In this document: in pieces, positions 20,286 to 34,869 of the stretch | Layout: each line of letters opens with the position of its first letter | How positions within the stretch are numbered: position 1 is the stretch's first letter | NCBI GenBank assembly: GCA_021613335.1 | Contig: JAJTWR010000463.1 | Location: 169,501 to 233,500 of the forward strand | DNA length: 64,000 bases | Source: Whitmania pigra | Taxonomy: Eukaryota > Annelida > Clitellata > Hirudinida > Haemopidae | Direction: 5' to 3' | The notes under the pieces: model-generated | What the model saw: the letters and a program-made list of their open reading frames with translations, nothing else | Told to the model about the DNA's origin: nothing | Databases searched by the model: none | Translations under genes and position numbers: made by a program

Positions 20286-23200
20286 ATATTCTATTTTGGG
20301 CTAAGTGTAGTAGCAATAACAACCAATGATAAATAATAGTAATAACAACTATTACTACTGATCAGTTTGAACATATGACTTTTCGGTAGTTAGTAGCAAC
20401 ATGTGGAGGATTACTTATCATTAAACTTAATCTTTCGATTCACAATTACCTCCCACGAATTGTAACAATCAAGTTATAATTCACAGCAACAGAGAAAACT
20501 CTTGTTTCGTCAAAGATTTCTTCGAATCCAAATCTCGCCGTTGTGTCTCTTTTGAAGTTATGAATGATAGTAACAATGTCTAATCTCTAATTTTCAATTA
20601 ATTTGCTTTGCAAGCGATTATTACTTCGGCGCGGGTGTTTGATTTTCACCAAAGTGTGACAAAATTCTGACGAATGTGACTGGATATTTTTTATCATAAT
20701 TTTTAAGTTTCAACATTGATATGGCATATAGTGAAGCCTTAACCGCATTTAAAAAAAAATTATTGTTCATTTTCAATTAATTTCCGTTATTGCGTAATAC
20801 TGATATTACTAATATGAATATAATCACCAGTACTTACCAATACAAATAGTAGCTTCATTACCAATATCAGTCAATATTGGAATCTTTTTTAGCTATATAC
20901 GAAAAATACCAAGATCAAGAGTAAAAATGCTTCTTGCAACGCAGAGTTTAAAATATTTAATGTTTATTACATTAAGAAGATAATGAGTGGTTGATACGAA
21001 TAGTCAACGCAATGAAAACGTAATTTTGTTTTTCAAAGGACTTCATTTTACTTGAGACAGTTCAATGAATTATGATCCTTTGACATGAAGTGTGCCATTA
21101 TTTATCCTGTGCAGAAATCTCATGCGTCTCTAAGATGAATTAAAATGGTGAATTAAAAATGATTATGTTATTACTTTTACTATTACGTAATGTGTAATTA
21201 TTAATATTATACATATTATGAACAAAGGAGGCAGAAAACGAGGGAGTCGATAAAACCATGCAACATATCCAACACGGATGGTGAACCACTTTCGATGAAA
21301 TTCTCCATCAAACCTCAATGTGGAAAAACATTTGGAGCAAATTTTTGGCCCCCGTTTTGGTCCGCAAAGTAAGATGCCACGATTCTGGCAGAACTGACGT
21401 TACCTTGGGAGGGCAGGATGGAGGATAGCAACGTGTCCAAGTGCGGGAAGTATACCGATATATGAAGGTATTTAATGATTTGGCATTTAAGAGAGCTTTG
21501 GATTCGTCCTGCAATTCATTACAACTAAAGAAACGCACGAGGCTTGATTAGAGAAACATGTTCCCCTGTACCGCTTTCTAGGGGAAACTGGTCTATCAAG
21601 AAAGGAAGAAACGAAATGCATGAAAATACTATCCAAGACTTTTGAATCATCTCATATCACCTCATTGTGAAGTCTTCTATTTTTTTACCCGTCAAAATAT
21701 CTGACTAATCGGCAGGTATGGCCGTGTCTCAAGAATAGAAGGAAATTTCAAGAGTCAAAGGGTCACTCCTCCGAGGATTCTGAATGGGCCTCACAAAAAT
21801 TTTCAATAATTACACATATCAATTTTTTAGGATTAGATTTTTTCACATCCAAAAAAATAAAATATGTTCGAACCAAGACACCTCAGTCTTTTGAGAGCGG
21901 CTGGGATTTGAGCTCCCAACGAAGCCAGAACTTGCTGGGCTAAAAGGAAGTTTATCTGAAATATTTAAAGAGTATTTGAGAATTTAAGAAATATTGGTGC
22001 TCATAAATTGGACGAATTTGATCAATCGCAGGTCAATTCAATAGATTTTTATTTTCGCAATGTGACCTCAAAGTCTTCTAGACTTAATTTTCTTGAATTG
22101 AGACTTTTGGAAACAAAATAAATACAATAAACAAATATTCCATGTGAAATATAAATACAATAAACAAATATTCCATGTGAGTTGCATAAATTAAATATAG
22201 TAAACAAATATCTTACGCAAAATATAAATACAATGCAAATTATCTTATTTGCAAAACATTGCCACTTTCTTTCAAATTATCTTATTTCAAAACAATGCCA
22301 CTTCCTTTCAAAAGCTCACAGACTTATTTTGTTTTCTTTGGCCGACAGGTAAATTTTTTTCTTTACAACCTGTAAAACAATATTTAAAAAAAATTAATAT
22401 AAATGTTTAACACAATTTTGAAGTTCAAGTTGCGTATTGTTATTTAATCTTTACAAACTTTAGCTGTAAATGTTGCACATTCAAAATGAAATACGAAATG
22501 AGCTTTTTTCTAAAAACCTTTACAATATTCATCTAAGAAAGCCCGGCTAAGTTTCCAGCGGATTTAAATTACAGCATTTACAAGTTTCCAAAGTTTAATC
22601 AAATCATCGCTTAATCTAAACTACTTGACGAATTATTAAACCTTAAATCTAATGATTTTAATGAAGTTTTTCGAAGGAGGAAATCGAACAAGAAGTTGTT
22701 GAGTTGTTCAACAAAGATATGAAAACAATGAACAACTAGGAACAATAAATCAACTTCTCAAGAAAAACAAACGATTTGTTTGAAAAATAAAAACAACGTG
22801 CAAATGGGTCGAATTTTCTGCGGTGATTTTCTTCTTTCAAAGCTAAATTCAATTTAATCCTTTGTTTGATCGCACTAAGGCGTACAAATGACGAGATACA
22901 ATTCTATGAAATCTAATCAAATGCAGAATTTTTCCAATAATTTTGCGAAAACAAAATATTTCAAAAGCGAAGATTATTACATTGATGCCAAAACAAAGGT
23001 GATATAATGAATAATATTCTATTGTTAAACGATGAAATATCTGATGAAATAAATGTTGTTCTGAAATAAGATTAACAAACATATCCTCCTAATATTTTTC
23101 CAGAAACATTGAAAGGAAAATTACAAGAAACCCGATTGTGTTAATATTTAAGTCATGAAAATGGTTTTTTTTTTATATTTTGATGATTACGGAAATATCA

Positions 23201-24121
23201 TCAGTTAAGCTTATTTCAATTAATTATTTGTTTATAAAATTTATATATATATTGAATAACATTAATTAAATGCTCTTCACAGGTGAAAGTTTGAGATTCA
23301 AAACCTATGTCGCCAATGTCAACGAGATAAAAAAAAATTACTCAATAACTTACAACCTAATATAACGTAATTATGTCACGTTTCAAAACGTTTCAAAGCA
23401 ATGGAACTTTTGGTAGCCGATTTAATTATTGGTATTTTAATACGTGAGTGCTTCTGTTGAAGAACAATTTATATGGTTACAGAAATTGACACGAATTTAA
23501 AAAAATTAGATCAATTCAACTTAAAGTAGCAGTTTAATATAATTATTTAATTATATATCCAACAGAGTTCAATAGCCGGACCGAAATGTAGATTTAAAAT
23601 TCAGGAGACATGGCCAATTAACGCGTGTGTTTCAATTGAGAATATTAATGAACTTTTCGTCACCGAAATACTTAGCTTCCGTAAACCACGTATGTCATCC
23701 GTCCATTTGAGAATGCACCTGTATTGGAGGACCTGCATACGAATTAATGTGGGTCGGGATGTGCATTGTGGACCGATTGAATTGATCAATTGTTGAGAAC
23801 ATCGATTGTAATGCCGTCGAATCAATGCAGGGTCTTGAAACTTTATATTTAAATGCTTCGACAGAGCACTGGTCAGATGCGCGAATCATTAACGATACAG
23901 AAAGGGTCGGCCAATTTGACTCAGCCTACATTTCGCTAGGCTGATGTGTTCAAAAGATTGACGTACTTGAAAAATTTTTGTGGGACGTTTGTATGTTCTT
24001 GTGCTTAGGATTAATTTCTCGTTATTAACACTCCAACTCGTCTTACACCTCTTATATTACAAGATTCTCTCAAGTCGTTAAGCTCGTAAAACGGAAAACG
24101 TTTCGGAAAGCTTTTGTCAAA
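20286..24121. other. Intergenic DNA upstream of the ERM gene, no gene recognised
   Basis: Mostly unique AT-rich sequence. There are short direct repeats at 22100-22200 (ATAAATACAATAAACAAATA) and 22240-22315. Minus-strand frames at 21308-21538 and 23601-23889 have no recognisable motif. The last 100 bases should contain the ERM promoter, but no TATA box is evident. Confidence 0.45.
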
Positions 24122-27100
24122 ATGCCGAAATCGGTGAGTTACTTTTAATTTTCATTATTAAAACGATGATATGTAATTAATTAATTTAGATCTGGAGGAT
24201 GTTTAATGTTTAAAATTTCTAATATTTTAAAATAGTTTGAAATTGTTGACAAGTAAAACGAAATTCTAACAACATTTCAACCTCGTCTTCCACCTTTGTT
24301 AGGTGTCTATTCGCGTTTCATCAGTGGATGCTGAGTTGGAATTTTCCATTGCTCCAACTACAACTGGTAGGCAGCTGTTCGATCAAGTAAGAAACTTTTG
24401 TTAATCAATAACAATGTTTATAATTAATTGTTTAACAAATTACATTTAATAAATTAAAATTCAATTCAAAATGTAGGTTGCAAAGACCCTTGGAGTTCGC
24501 GAAGTGTGGTACTTTGGTCTTCAAACTTTGGATTCAGAGAACCGTCGTGTTTGGTTGAAGTACAGCAAAAAAGTCCTTCCACAAATCACAAAATACCAGG
24601 GAAAGATCGATAAGGACGCCCAAAACTGCCACAAAAAGCCACAGGTTTTATTCGTCGTCAAGTTTTTCCCTGAAGATGTGGAAAAAGAGTTGATCCAAGA
24701 AATTACTTTGGTTGGTACTTTGTACTTTTGAAAGGATGTATTGCGTTATTTCAAATCCGCAATGAAAGTTTTACTAAAGTCATCAGTAATTTAATTGCAA
24801 ATTTTTGAAAAATTAAATTGCAAAATTATTATTAAGTTCATAAAGTCATGCAATTACTGTGACATGTTGAACAGAAACTCTTCTATCTCCAAGTGAAGGA
24901 AAATATCATCGAAGGTGAAATATTTTGCAACCCAGAAATAGCAGTTCTCTTGGCTTCGTATGCAGCTCAGGTGAAATTCGGAGATTATGATAATGATAAG
25001 GATTACACTCAGTTCATGAAAGGTGATCAGTGGCTGCCGGGAAGGTAAGCAGAGATGATTAAATAATGAGATGCTATCCTTTCACAATGGTCATTATAAT
25101 TGTTAATTCGCAATTGGAGTCATGGCGATGTTTATAATCATAATATATTCGAGAGGAGGATTAAAATTTCATGGTGGATATTAAGACATATTAACAATTT
25201 AAAATGTGTAAATTGGACCACCGATATGATAAATTTATGTGATAGCACTCGTCGAACAGGTTAATAACAAGGTTGCATAGGTGTAAACATGAAATACATG
25301 AGATAAGTAGGTAATTGCCTAAATAAGACTAATTAAAATTAATTGGCTAATTAAAACAAAAGGTCAATAATAAGGCTGCAAAGTTATTACATACGAAATC
25401 ATATTGGTTCTCTAGTTGGTATGTCGTCAAGTACAAGAACATTTTGTACTTTCAGGATCATCGTCGAGAACAGAATGACTCTCAACCAATGGCAGGAGAG
25501 AATCTTGGAGTGGTATGCCGAACACAGAGGAATGCTCAAGTAAATGTCATATTGTTTACACTTTGGCGTAACTCATTAGCATTACATTAACATAATTATC
25601 ATAAATTATCATGATTGGATTACTTATAGTCAACATTTGTTACAATTGAAATTGCAACTAATAATGTTAATAGTTACATAACTACTAAATTTGATAAATA
25701 TTTATTTGGGATGTAAATATACAATGAATGACAATCTTTTGGTTGGAGGAAATCTGTTAGGACAAACTTTATTTCTACTTTTTAACCTTTGTTGATTAAT
25801 AATAATTAATAATTAATAACAAATTTAAACATTATCAGGGAAGACGCCATGATGGAATATCTGAAAATAGCTCAAGAATTAGAAATGTACGGAGTGAATT
25901 ATTTCGAGGTGAGCAACAAGAAACAAACTCCTCTCATTCTCGGTGTTGATGCTTTGGGCCTCAACGTATACGACAGCAACAACAGGTGAGCACGTCAAAG
26001 AATTTGAAATGTCATTCGAACGATGACATCATACCATTATCAAACATTCACATCATACTTTCATCTAAAAGTTATCAATGTAGGACTAATAGCTCAATAT
26101 TGATTGAGTTAGTAATGGCTTTTGTGATAGTTCAGTCCTTTAATTAGAAGTATAATTCCTATCAATTCAAAATTGAATGCGTTGAAGTATTTGTTGATTG
26201 TTGCCATAGTTACAACTATAATGCCATTATAATTTGTCTTTCATTTAGGCTATAATCATATTTGTAATCTGATATAATCAATAATTAAATGTTGTTTTTG
26301 TAAATGAAACCAATTCGTTGTCTCAGACTGACACCTCGTCTCGGCTTTCCGTGGTGTGAGATTCGACATTTGCATTCCCACAAGAAGAAGTTTCTCATTA
26401 AACCAGTTGACAGGAAAACTAACGTTGGTTACTTTAAAAAATTAGTTTTTAAACTGGAAATTAATTATATTATATTATATTATATGATATTATATTATAT
26501 ATATTATATTATATTATATTATATTATATTATATTATATTATATGATATTATATTATATTATATTATATTATATTATATTATATTATAGGATATTATATT
26601 ATATTATATTATATTATATTATATATTATATTATATTATATTATATTATATTATATTATGTTATGTTATGTTATGTTATGTTATGTTATTTATGTTATGT
26701 TATGTTTGTTATGTTATGTTATGTTATGTTATGTTATGTTATGTTATGTTATGTTATGTTATTTATGTTATGTTATGTTATGTTATGGTTATGTTATGTT
26801 ATGTTATGTTATGTTATATTATATTATAGGATATTATATTATATTATATTATAGGATATTATATTATATTATATTATATTAGATTATATTATATTATATT
26901 ATATTATATTATATATATTATATTATATTAGATTATATTATATTATATATATTATATTATATTATATATATTATATTATATTATATTATATTAGATTATA
27001 TTATATTATATTATATTCTATTATATTATATATTATATTATATTATATTATATTATATTATATTATATTATATTAATTATATTATATTATATTATCTTAT

Positions 27101-30100
27101 ATTATATTATATTCTATTATATTATATTATATTATATTATTATATTATATATATTATATTATATTATATATATTATATTATATTATATTAATTATATTAT
27201 ATTATATTATATTATATTATATTATTTATATTATATTATTATATTATATTATTATATTATATATTATATTATATAAGCATCAATAATAACCTTCTTGAAT
27301 ACGAAAATGAGAACAATAAATTATGCACTGAATTCACAGCTCGGGGATGTACGAAGTGCACTCTCATGCTAATTGAACAGTTACAAGTTGTTCATTTCTT
27401 AATGTTTTGCAACTCATTATTCATGCAATGATATTTCAGCCGAAGTGCTTAAGTATTTATTAGAATTTTTAGACAATGATAATGAATATGAAATATTGTG
27501 ACAAAATTTAAAATTTCAATAAATGGTCAAATTTCATAAAACTAAAAATATTTAAATTTGCAGGATTTTATCCTATATTCTACGAGTCAAAGAATGAACA
27601 AGCAGATACTTTTGTTGGCAGCGGGAAACCATCAGTTGTACAAAAGAAGAAGAGACAGCGAACCACTTGAAGTTCTTCAAATGAGGATGAGTGCTAAGGC
27701 TGAGAAAGATGCCAAGTTGGCAGAAAGGTGGTTGGACATTTTGTCGATTTTCAAGTTAATTAATTTTATTTTATTACATTGATAATTGTTAAATATTCAT
27801 ATTGAATCAATAGTTTTCAAGTACTAATGAATAAGTACATGCATTCATTCAACTTATTATTGTAATTCAAGTTGATTGGTCATTAAGCTACCGATTACCG
27901 ATTAATTCGTAAACATAATTAAGTAATCATAATAATTGGCTTAATTTTAATTAGCACATAAACAAACTGATCGTTAAAGTGGCCATTATAAAGTGCATCG
28001 TCATTTTGAACTCAAACATTTGAATTCAAAACAAATAATGAATTCTCCTACTTAATAATATCGATCCGAAATATTTCAACCTTTGCAAGTAGTAAAAAAG
28101 TTGTAACACTAAACAGGAGAGCGTTCTTTATGGAAAGAATGCAAAGGATGGAGGCAGAGAGGAACAGATCGGAGTTGGAAGACAGACTGCAGAAGTACCA
28201 GTCCCAGTACCATCTGGCCATTCAAGGTGAATGATGTTGTCTTTTGCTGTCAAATAATCTGAATTGGATAGGATTCAGTTTCAAATAAGCGACAAGTTTT
28301 GTTTTAAACGACAAGTTAAGAGATTAGTCTGATATTTTCTGGATATTAATATGCCACTTTAAAAGTTAAGCATACTTCTTATGACCTCTACATTGCCCTC
28401 GATGACACCAATGTTTTAATTTTAAAATCAACTATTTTCATACCAATATTGGCAATAAACTAATTAAGAAAGCAATTTTGTTTAACTTAAAGTACTTGTT
28501 ATTTTTAAGTACTCTTAACTCGTGTAGTTGTTATTAGATTGTAATTTTTGATATTCTGCTAATCGATACTTGATGACAATTTATTAACAACACTTCACTT
28601 GAATTAGCAAATATTTGCACAATTGTTTTACTGTTGCTGTTATCAATTAATCTGCTTCCTGCAACTTTGCAAGCTTGCATTGCCGCAAGCACGTTTGTTA
28701 GGGGGCGCTACATAAATGTTTAACGTACTCTGAGGCTGTGAATGTAAATATTACTTGAAACACAATTCTATAATTTATAACAAAATTATAAATTATTAAA
28801 CCATATTTGTTTAAACTGGAGTTTAAGTACCATTTTTGATCAATAGAACTTGAGAAGTCCAAGTCGAATCTTCATCTGAACCACTCGACCGAAGATGAAA
28901 CTGATGGAGATGTTGTCATTAAGACTGAGAAGGTGGACATTTTTATGATGACTTATATGAATAATTTTATATAATTATACGAATAATTTCATATAATTAG
29001 ATATTACTTCATTTTAATTTTATATAAACAATAATATATAAAAATATGTAATCATTTAGTACATTGTTTTACTTTAAATTAATTATTATCAATTAATTTT
29101 AATAATCAATTGAATTTTTAAATTAGGCAACATTATTAAAATATATTTGTCGTTTTATATTGTTACTCATTTCTATTATTCATCCACATTGTTATATACT
29201 TTTTTAAGTGAACACAATAAAACTGAACTGAGTAGAATTTGTTTAATAAATATAACTCGAATAATATTTATAAATTTATTTATTTATTTTTCAAAGAAAT
29301 CGGTTCACCTATTGGAGAATAACGAAGACTTTTCGGACGATAGCAAATCGCTGAAAGAAAAAATTGCGAAAATGAAGGAAGAAATTGAAGAAAGAAAGAA
29401 GATCTTGAAATTGATTCTGGAAAATGATACCAATTCTATAAGAAAGAGAGGTATTTATTTATTAATTCAAATTATTTAATTACTTGTGATAATATTCATT
29501 GTTGTGGCCAAATGGATACAATGTTATCTCATTGCTGCTCATTTTATTTATTAATAAGTTGTAATTTTTAATATTTCTTGAACATAATTTTCGTAAGTAT
29601 AACAAAGAAAATAAATCAAATTCAACATATCAGCAATTGCTGATCCAAGATGTTACTCAAAGGTTGACGTTAAATGATTACTTATGACCAGGTACTAAAA
29701 TATTTAAACAACTAAACAGATTTCATGATAAAGTCTTACTAGGCCTGTTCACTACTTTTACAAACAACCCGGTAAAGTGTGCGCAATATAAATTTTACGG
29801 TGCAAATCAGTTTCTCAATTGATTAACTCTAAGAGTAATATTTATAAAGTAATAGTTAAAGGAAATATTTATCGTGATAACCCTCTAGACAGCGTCAAGA
29901 GTTTATTGAAAGTTTACTCATCCATCCTCCCACCTGGCGATGAAAAAGCTAAAGAGAGCACAGAAGAAGATGAATACAAACTCATCCGTGAGAGAATTGA
30001 GGTAATATCATCAGCATCACCATCACAATCGTCATGACAACAACAAAAGCAAAAATTTTGGTTTCCGGGAGACATTTTAGGAATTAATGAATGCCACTTT

Positions 30101-30386
30101 AATGACTAAATGACATATTTCATCTCGTTTTTGTCATGTCATTCTCTGTCGTTAAAGAATAGCGCTAAATAAATAGATAGATAAATAAATGAAATAAAAT
30201 AAAAGAATAAATCACATCTTGAAATCTCAGGCTCTCAGTGCAGAATTGAGTGATGTGAGACAGAAAACTCAGGCGGTGAGAAGGGACCTTTTGAATGCCA
30301 GGAAGCAGCACAGCACATCGGACATTCTCGACAAACATCACCTCCTCAAATATTTCTCTGAAGACAGACAAGAGCGAGACATTTGA
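24122..30386 (+). CDS. ERM family protein (ezrin/radixin/moesin-like), 13 coding exons
   Basis: Links the plasma membrane to cortical actin. Exons: 24122-24133, 24303-24386, 24477-24710, 24875-25044, 25456-25539, 25839-25985, 26327-26423, 27564-27727, 28117-28226, 28847-28932, 29297-29450, 29889-30001, 30231-30386. All phases agree and give 536 residues. The FERM domain covers about residues 3-300: [70 protein letters not shown] and [10 protein letters not shown]. These fit ERM better than merlin. The helical middle is short and charged (EEIEERKK). The C-terminal region has LSAELSDVR, as in C-ERMAD. It ends [14 protein letters not shown] and lacks the usual KTLRQIRQG phosphosite and final actin-binding motif. 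A shorter isoform or a missed last exon is possible. Confidence 0.9.
26464..27276. repeat. (ATATT)n/(ATGTT)n pentanucleotide array in ERM intron 7
   Basis: About 810 bp of ATATT repeats. An internal block at about 26655-26815 is ATGTT, a T-to-G-type variant spread over some 30 units. Several one-base slips and single AGATT, AGGAT and TCTAT variants occur. Long Tyr/Leu-rich frames over it are artefacts. Confidence 0.95.
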
Positions 30387-31736
30387 AATATTAAATTGAA
30401 GATTTCAATGTTAGGGTTTGATTTATGGAAAGTGTCCTTTGTTCGCCTTTCGAAACCTTTTTGAAAATTTTAATTATTGAATTTATAAATACTTGAATTT
30501 ACAAATACTTGAATTTGTAATTATTTGAATTTATAAATAATTGATTCGCAAACATATTTTGGAAGTTGATCGAAATGTTTCGTATGTGATTGGTGAATGA
30601 ATTTTCGGAATATACAAAGTAAATAATAAGCTTTCAAGTAATTTATTTATTTTATATGTAGAATTTGTTATTTCGATTCAAATGTGTTTTTTTGTGCTTG
30701 AGAGTTGCAGAAACTGCCCTAGCAGCTGGATTGGTTTTGTTGGCAATGTTTTTATTTTCTATTATTTATTCGCATCACTTTTAATCTCCATTAAATGTTT
30801 TGACAAGTTGACTAATAAATCTCAATTCTGATGTAAATGACGTGCACACGACGTAGAAAACGATTTAAAATTCTGTAAAACTTAAAGTCTTAAAGCACGA
30901 TTGGTGGGAGACAGTTGTGCAGTTGCACATCCCGCCTATCCCCAAATTCGGGTCTTCTGGTAATAACATAACGGTCAAATGCGACGGAGAGTTTTACTTT
31001 CTGTTCCTCCACAATCAGCGAATATATTTTCCGAGATTATTTTTCCAACTTAAACTTTCCTGATTTTGTAGCTTGAGATATGAACGTTTGAGACAGACGA
31101 GTAAATTAGATTTCTTGAAACAGAGTTTTGAAAACTTTGGAAAAGTTGAGAAAACACATGTTTCGGTAATGTAACGACTTAACATGGCATGACAATTCTT
31201 TAAAGTAGCTAAGATCGAGATCTGTGTAATACTGCAGAAGTCCTCTAGATTGTGATCCTCAAGAGCGGACAGTTAAGAGTAACGGACATCTTGCTTGGCA
31301 TGGAATCATTTTTCTTTCGAAATAACGTTTTAGTTTCTGAAGCGGACAGTACTTTCTTCCATGCTTTATACTTTTGCGTTTGTTGACCTCCTTCATTTCG
31401 CCTAAAACTTCCCACGCGGCAAATACGTCTGCATAGTGGTAACATGGGTCTCTTATTCCGTTACTAACCTTTGTCGATGGAGATAAGTAAAAAATTATCA
31501 CGAAACGAATATCAAAGTAGCTTGATAAAAATGAGCTCTAAAGCCGTTGTAAAATTGTATCATGTTTGTTAATAATCATTTTAAAATAATTTGTATAATT
31601 TTTGAAGTAATTAAAATATTGTAGTAAATTTTTATAAAAATAAAAGTTTTTAGCAACGTTTTTGTGGTTGTTTAGAATGTTTCAAGTTGTTTTCCGGAAC
31701 GATATTGGAGGAAATTTGTTCGGTCACGTTAAAATA
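30387..31736. other. ERM 3' flank and EIF3M upstream region
   Basis: A candidate ERM poly(A) signal (AATAAA) is at 30814-30819. The remainder to 31736 shows no recognisable exon. Minus-strand frames at 31245-31501 overlap each other and have no motif. Confidence 0.45.
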
Positions 31737-34700
31737 ATGAATATCCCAGTGTTTATGGATTTGGAGGCTAATGACCAGGTAAATAATTAAAAAAAATTAA
31801 TTTTTAATTTTAAGCCACGACTTGTTTACTTATGAACTGTTGGACTGCCATGCGTCTTTATTAGTCCAGCACGGCAATCGATATGTTTTGCTTTTAATTA
31901 TTATATTACAGTTAATTGTTTAATTTTAACAAATTGCTTGAGAGTTGTTCAAACTTTGAAATGAAATACATGTGTGACATTTTTGGTACACTTTTAGCTT
32001 GCAGAGCTGAGGTCGCATATGAGGTCTAAAAATATTTCAGTCAAGGAAAGTGCTGATGACCTCACTGTGGAGGATAACTTGCTCGAAGTCATCAAAGCAT
32101 CAGAGAAGCTTTGGAAAGAAGTCAACAGTGAAGCTGGTGAATAATCTTGTTATTTAATTGCATGGTTTTTTTTTTAATATACCAACATTATTCATAGTGC
32201 AATCAATGTCTTGATTGAATTTGCTAAATCAGTAATATAAAACTTTGCATCAGCTTATTATCAAATGTAAGTTTCTTTAATCTGAACAATTTTTTCAGAA
32301 CTCGAGTTGCTCTTCAACAGCATTATCAGTCTCAACATTGTCCTTCCCAGGGACAAGATCGAAGCCCCCACATTGGCTCTTTGTCAGATTCTCGGTCAAC
32401 CTTCAGCAGGAAATGATAAGAAGAACCTGACCAAACTTAAACTGTGAGAAATCAACAATTTATTTATCTCTTCTACTTGTGGATCATCAGTAATGGATCA
32501 CTGCATTCACTGATTTTGTTTGAAAATATTTTCCTAACATTACTTCGCTTGTTCCGCAAGAGATAATATTCAAAACCAACTCACCTTAAAAATCAAAACT
32601 TATGCATTCAACAGTTCACATTTTCAAGTTCACCAAACAATTATTTTTTCAGGTTGAACCATTTATTCATTGGACTCGACAACTCTTCTCTCAAGTACAA
32701 CGTGTACTTGTCCCTCGTTCAGTTGGCAGGGAAGGCAGAACTGTTGAACCATTTGAATTTGAAGTTGGAGGATGTGAAGGCATGGACACAGAAGTGGAAC
32801 GTCAGCGTTCCCAAGTATCAGGCACTGCTCAGGACACTCCATGAGATCTTTGTAAATGCCAAATTCAGGTTGGTTTGTGAATTCTAGGGGTATTATTAAA
32901 TATGGTGTCGTGAATCAGTGCATTGTGGGGAGAAAGAGACTGATTGATGAAGTGATGCATCGTAATTTGTTGCCTATTAAGACCTGGTGATGCGTGTTTG
33001 AATGTTTCTCAGAACATTTGCCTCTGGTCGAAAGTAATTCATCCATGTAGGAATTTGTAATTAATTATGGTCAGTTATATATTATAACACTCAAAGTTAA
33101 TAGTTAACTTTTTATCAATATTAATAGAAGTATTTCAAGTATTTTTTAATGCTGGTTGTTGGTGTTGCAGTGACAGGGCTTCGAAGGTGATGCTCGAGTT
33201 GTTGGGAACTTACAGCGAGGAAAATGCTGCTCAGGCCAGGGAAGATGCTAGAAGGTTATTATTATTATTGTTGTTATTATTATTATTATTATTATAACTA
33301 TTATTATTATTTGTAGTTAATATACAACATTCATAATAAACTGAAATGGTTATTACAAGCAATTATTAGTCTGATTAAAGCAATTATTGTGTTTTAACTC
33401 CATTAAAGGTGCATCATCACCTGCATTGCTGACCCAACGGTCTTGTTGTTGGATCACCTTTTGCTCTTGAAACCAGTAAAGTTTTTGGAGGGTGAACTCA
33501 TCCACGATGTGAGTGTTGTTGATGATTGCATAATATGCTTGTGTTGTTGATGAATGCATATTACTCCTTGTGTCCTTATTGTTAGGCGATAATGCATTTC
33601 ATCATAACATAATTGTGAAATGATAGGTTGTATTGGAATATAATTTGGATTATATTTTTCTAAATAATAAGAATTTCTCAACAATGCTGAAGATTCGTAA
33701 AATGTGAATTAATAAGTTTTTATGCAAAAACAAATCAACTCCTTACGATTTATGATTTATGGTTTCTCTTTTGCAACCACATGGCTTCAATTTCCATTCA
33801 TTTTTAAGGACATTTTTTAAACATTTGTGAATGCTTTTATTTATGAAATAATTGTTAATAACAACCATAAATAAATTTATATGAATTTGTTAAAATATTG
33901 TTAATAAATTATTCAATTAATGTGATTCATCAGTTGATCAGCATATTCGTCACTGGGAGGTTGAACCACTACATGGAATTCTACCAGGAGCACAAGGATG
34001 TCATTGAGTCCAATGGTAAGCATAATAATGATAATATCAATTTGATTATTTGAAATGTTTTTGATGTTGCATTTATTTTATTATTAATAACAAATTGCAC
34101 TTTGACCTTTCCTCAGGACTGAACCACGAGAAGAACATCAAGAAGATGAGACTGCTCACCTTCCTGAGTCTTGCTGAAGCAAGTTCCGAGTTGAGTTTCG
34201 AAACCATCGAACAGGAACTTCAGTTGCAGCCGAACCAGGCAGAGTCGTTCGTCATCGAAGGTTGGTTAACAGTCATTACTTAATTTATTTTTTTAATTAA
34301 TCTAAATTTAAAATAGGCAAACATTATTTATGCCATGTGATGCCAATTAGGCAAGCATTTATTTCCTTTTGAGTATTGTGAAAGCTAAAGTTGACTGTTA
34401 ACACGATAACAATCGCGACGTGTTGTGTTATAACTGAATTGAAATCGTTGTTATAATTAAATTAAAACCGATAGCTCATCATTCTCCAATTATTTTGAAA
34501 TCATTATTATAATTAAATTAAAAGCGATAGCTCATCATTCTCCAATTATTTTGAAGTCATCAGAAGCAAGGCAGCTCAGGCAAGGATCGTGCAAACCCAG
34601 AAGAAAGTGGTCGTGACGAATGCACTCAACAGAACCTTCGGAAGGTCACAGTGGCTCCTGTTGAGGGATAAGTTCAGCGCTTGGCAGGCGCATCTCGTGA

Positions 34701-34744
34701 AGGCTTCGGCAGAGGTCGAAAGCGCTGCTTACGAACGCGCTTGA
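31737..34744 (+). CDS. EIF3M: Eukaryotic translation initiation factor 3 subunit M, 9 coding exons
   Basis: PCI-domain subunit of eIF3, which brings mRNA and initiator tRNA to the 40S ribosome. Exons: 31737-31778, 31998-32136, 32299-32443, 32653-32868, 33171-33254, 33409-33508, 33934-34015, 34117-34260, 34557-34744. Phases agree and give 379 residues (human protein 374). Diagnostic blocks are [53 protein letters not shown] and [16 protein letters not shown]. The PCI domain lies in the C-terminal half, from about residue 180 to 345. I chose the ATG at 31737 (MNIPVFMD) because it aligns with the known N-terminus. An in-frame ATG at 31677 would add 20 unrelated residues. AATAAA at 34859-34864 follows the stop. 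Confidence 0.95.
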
Positions 34745-34858
34745 GTTTGAGAAGTTGCAGGATTACAATTATTACAAAGTCGATGATGGTGATGGTGATT
34801 GTGCGAGTAATTGTCATTATGATGATGATTTTTGTCAGAGTTTTGTTTGACAGACCAG

Positions 34859-34864
34859 AATAAA
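34859..34864 (+). terminator. Poly(A) signal of EIF3M
   Basis: AATAAA about 115 bases after the stop codon, after a GAT-rich 3' untranslated region. Confidence 0.7.
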
Positions 34865-34869
34865 TCTAA

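Noticed and set aside
21308..21538. 76-codon minus-strand frame, not low-complexity
   Set aside because: No domain, no convincing splice boundaries and no second copy; left unannotated.
24122..30386. Merlin (NF2) instead of ERM
   Set aside because: [19 protein letters not shown] and the LSAEL-type C-terminal helix fit ERM better; merlin-type blocks are absent. The divergent end leaves some doubt.
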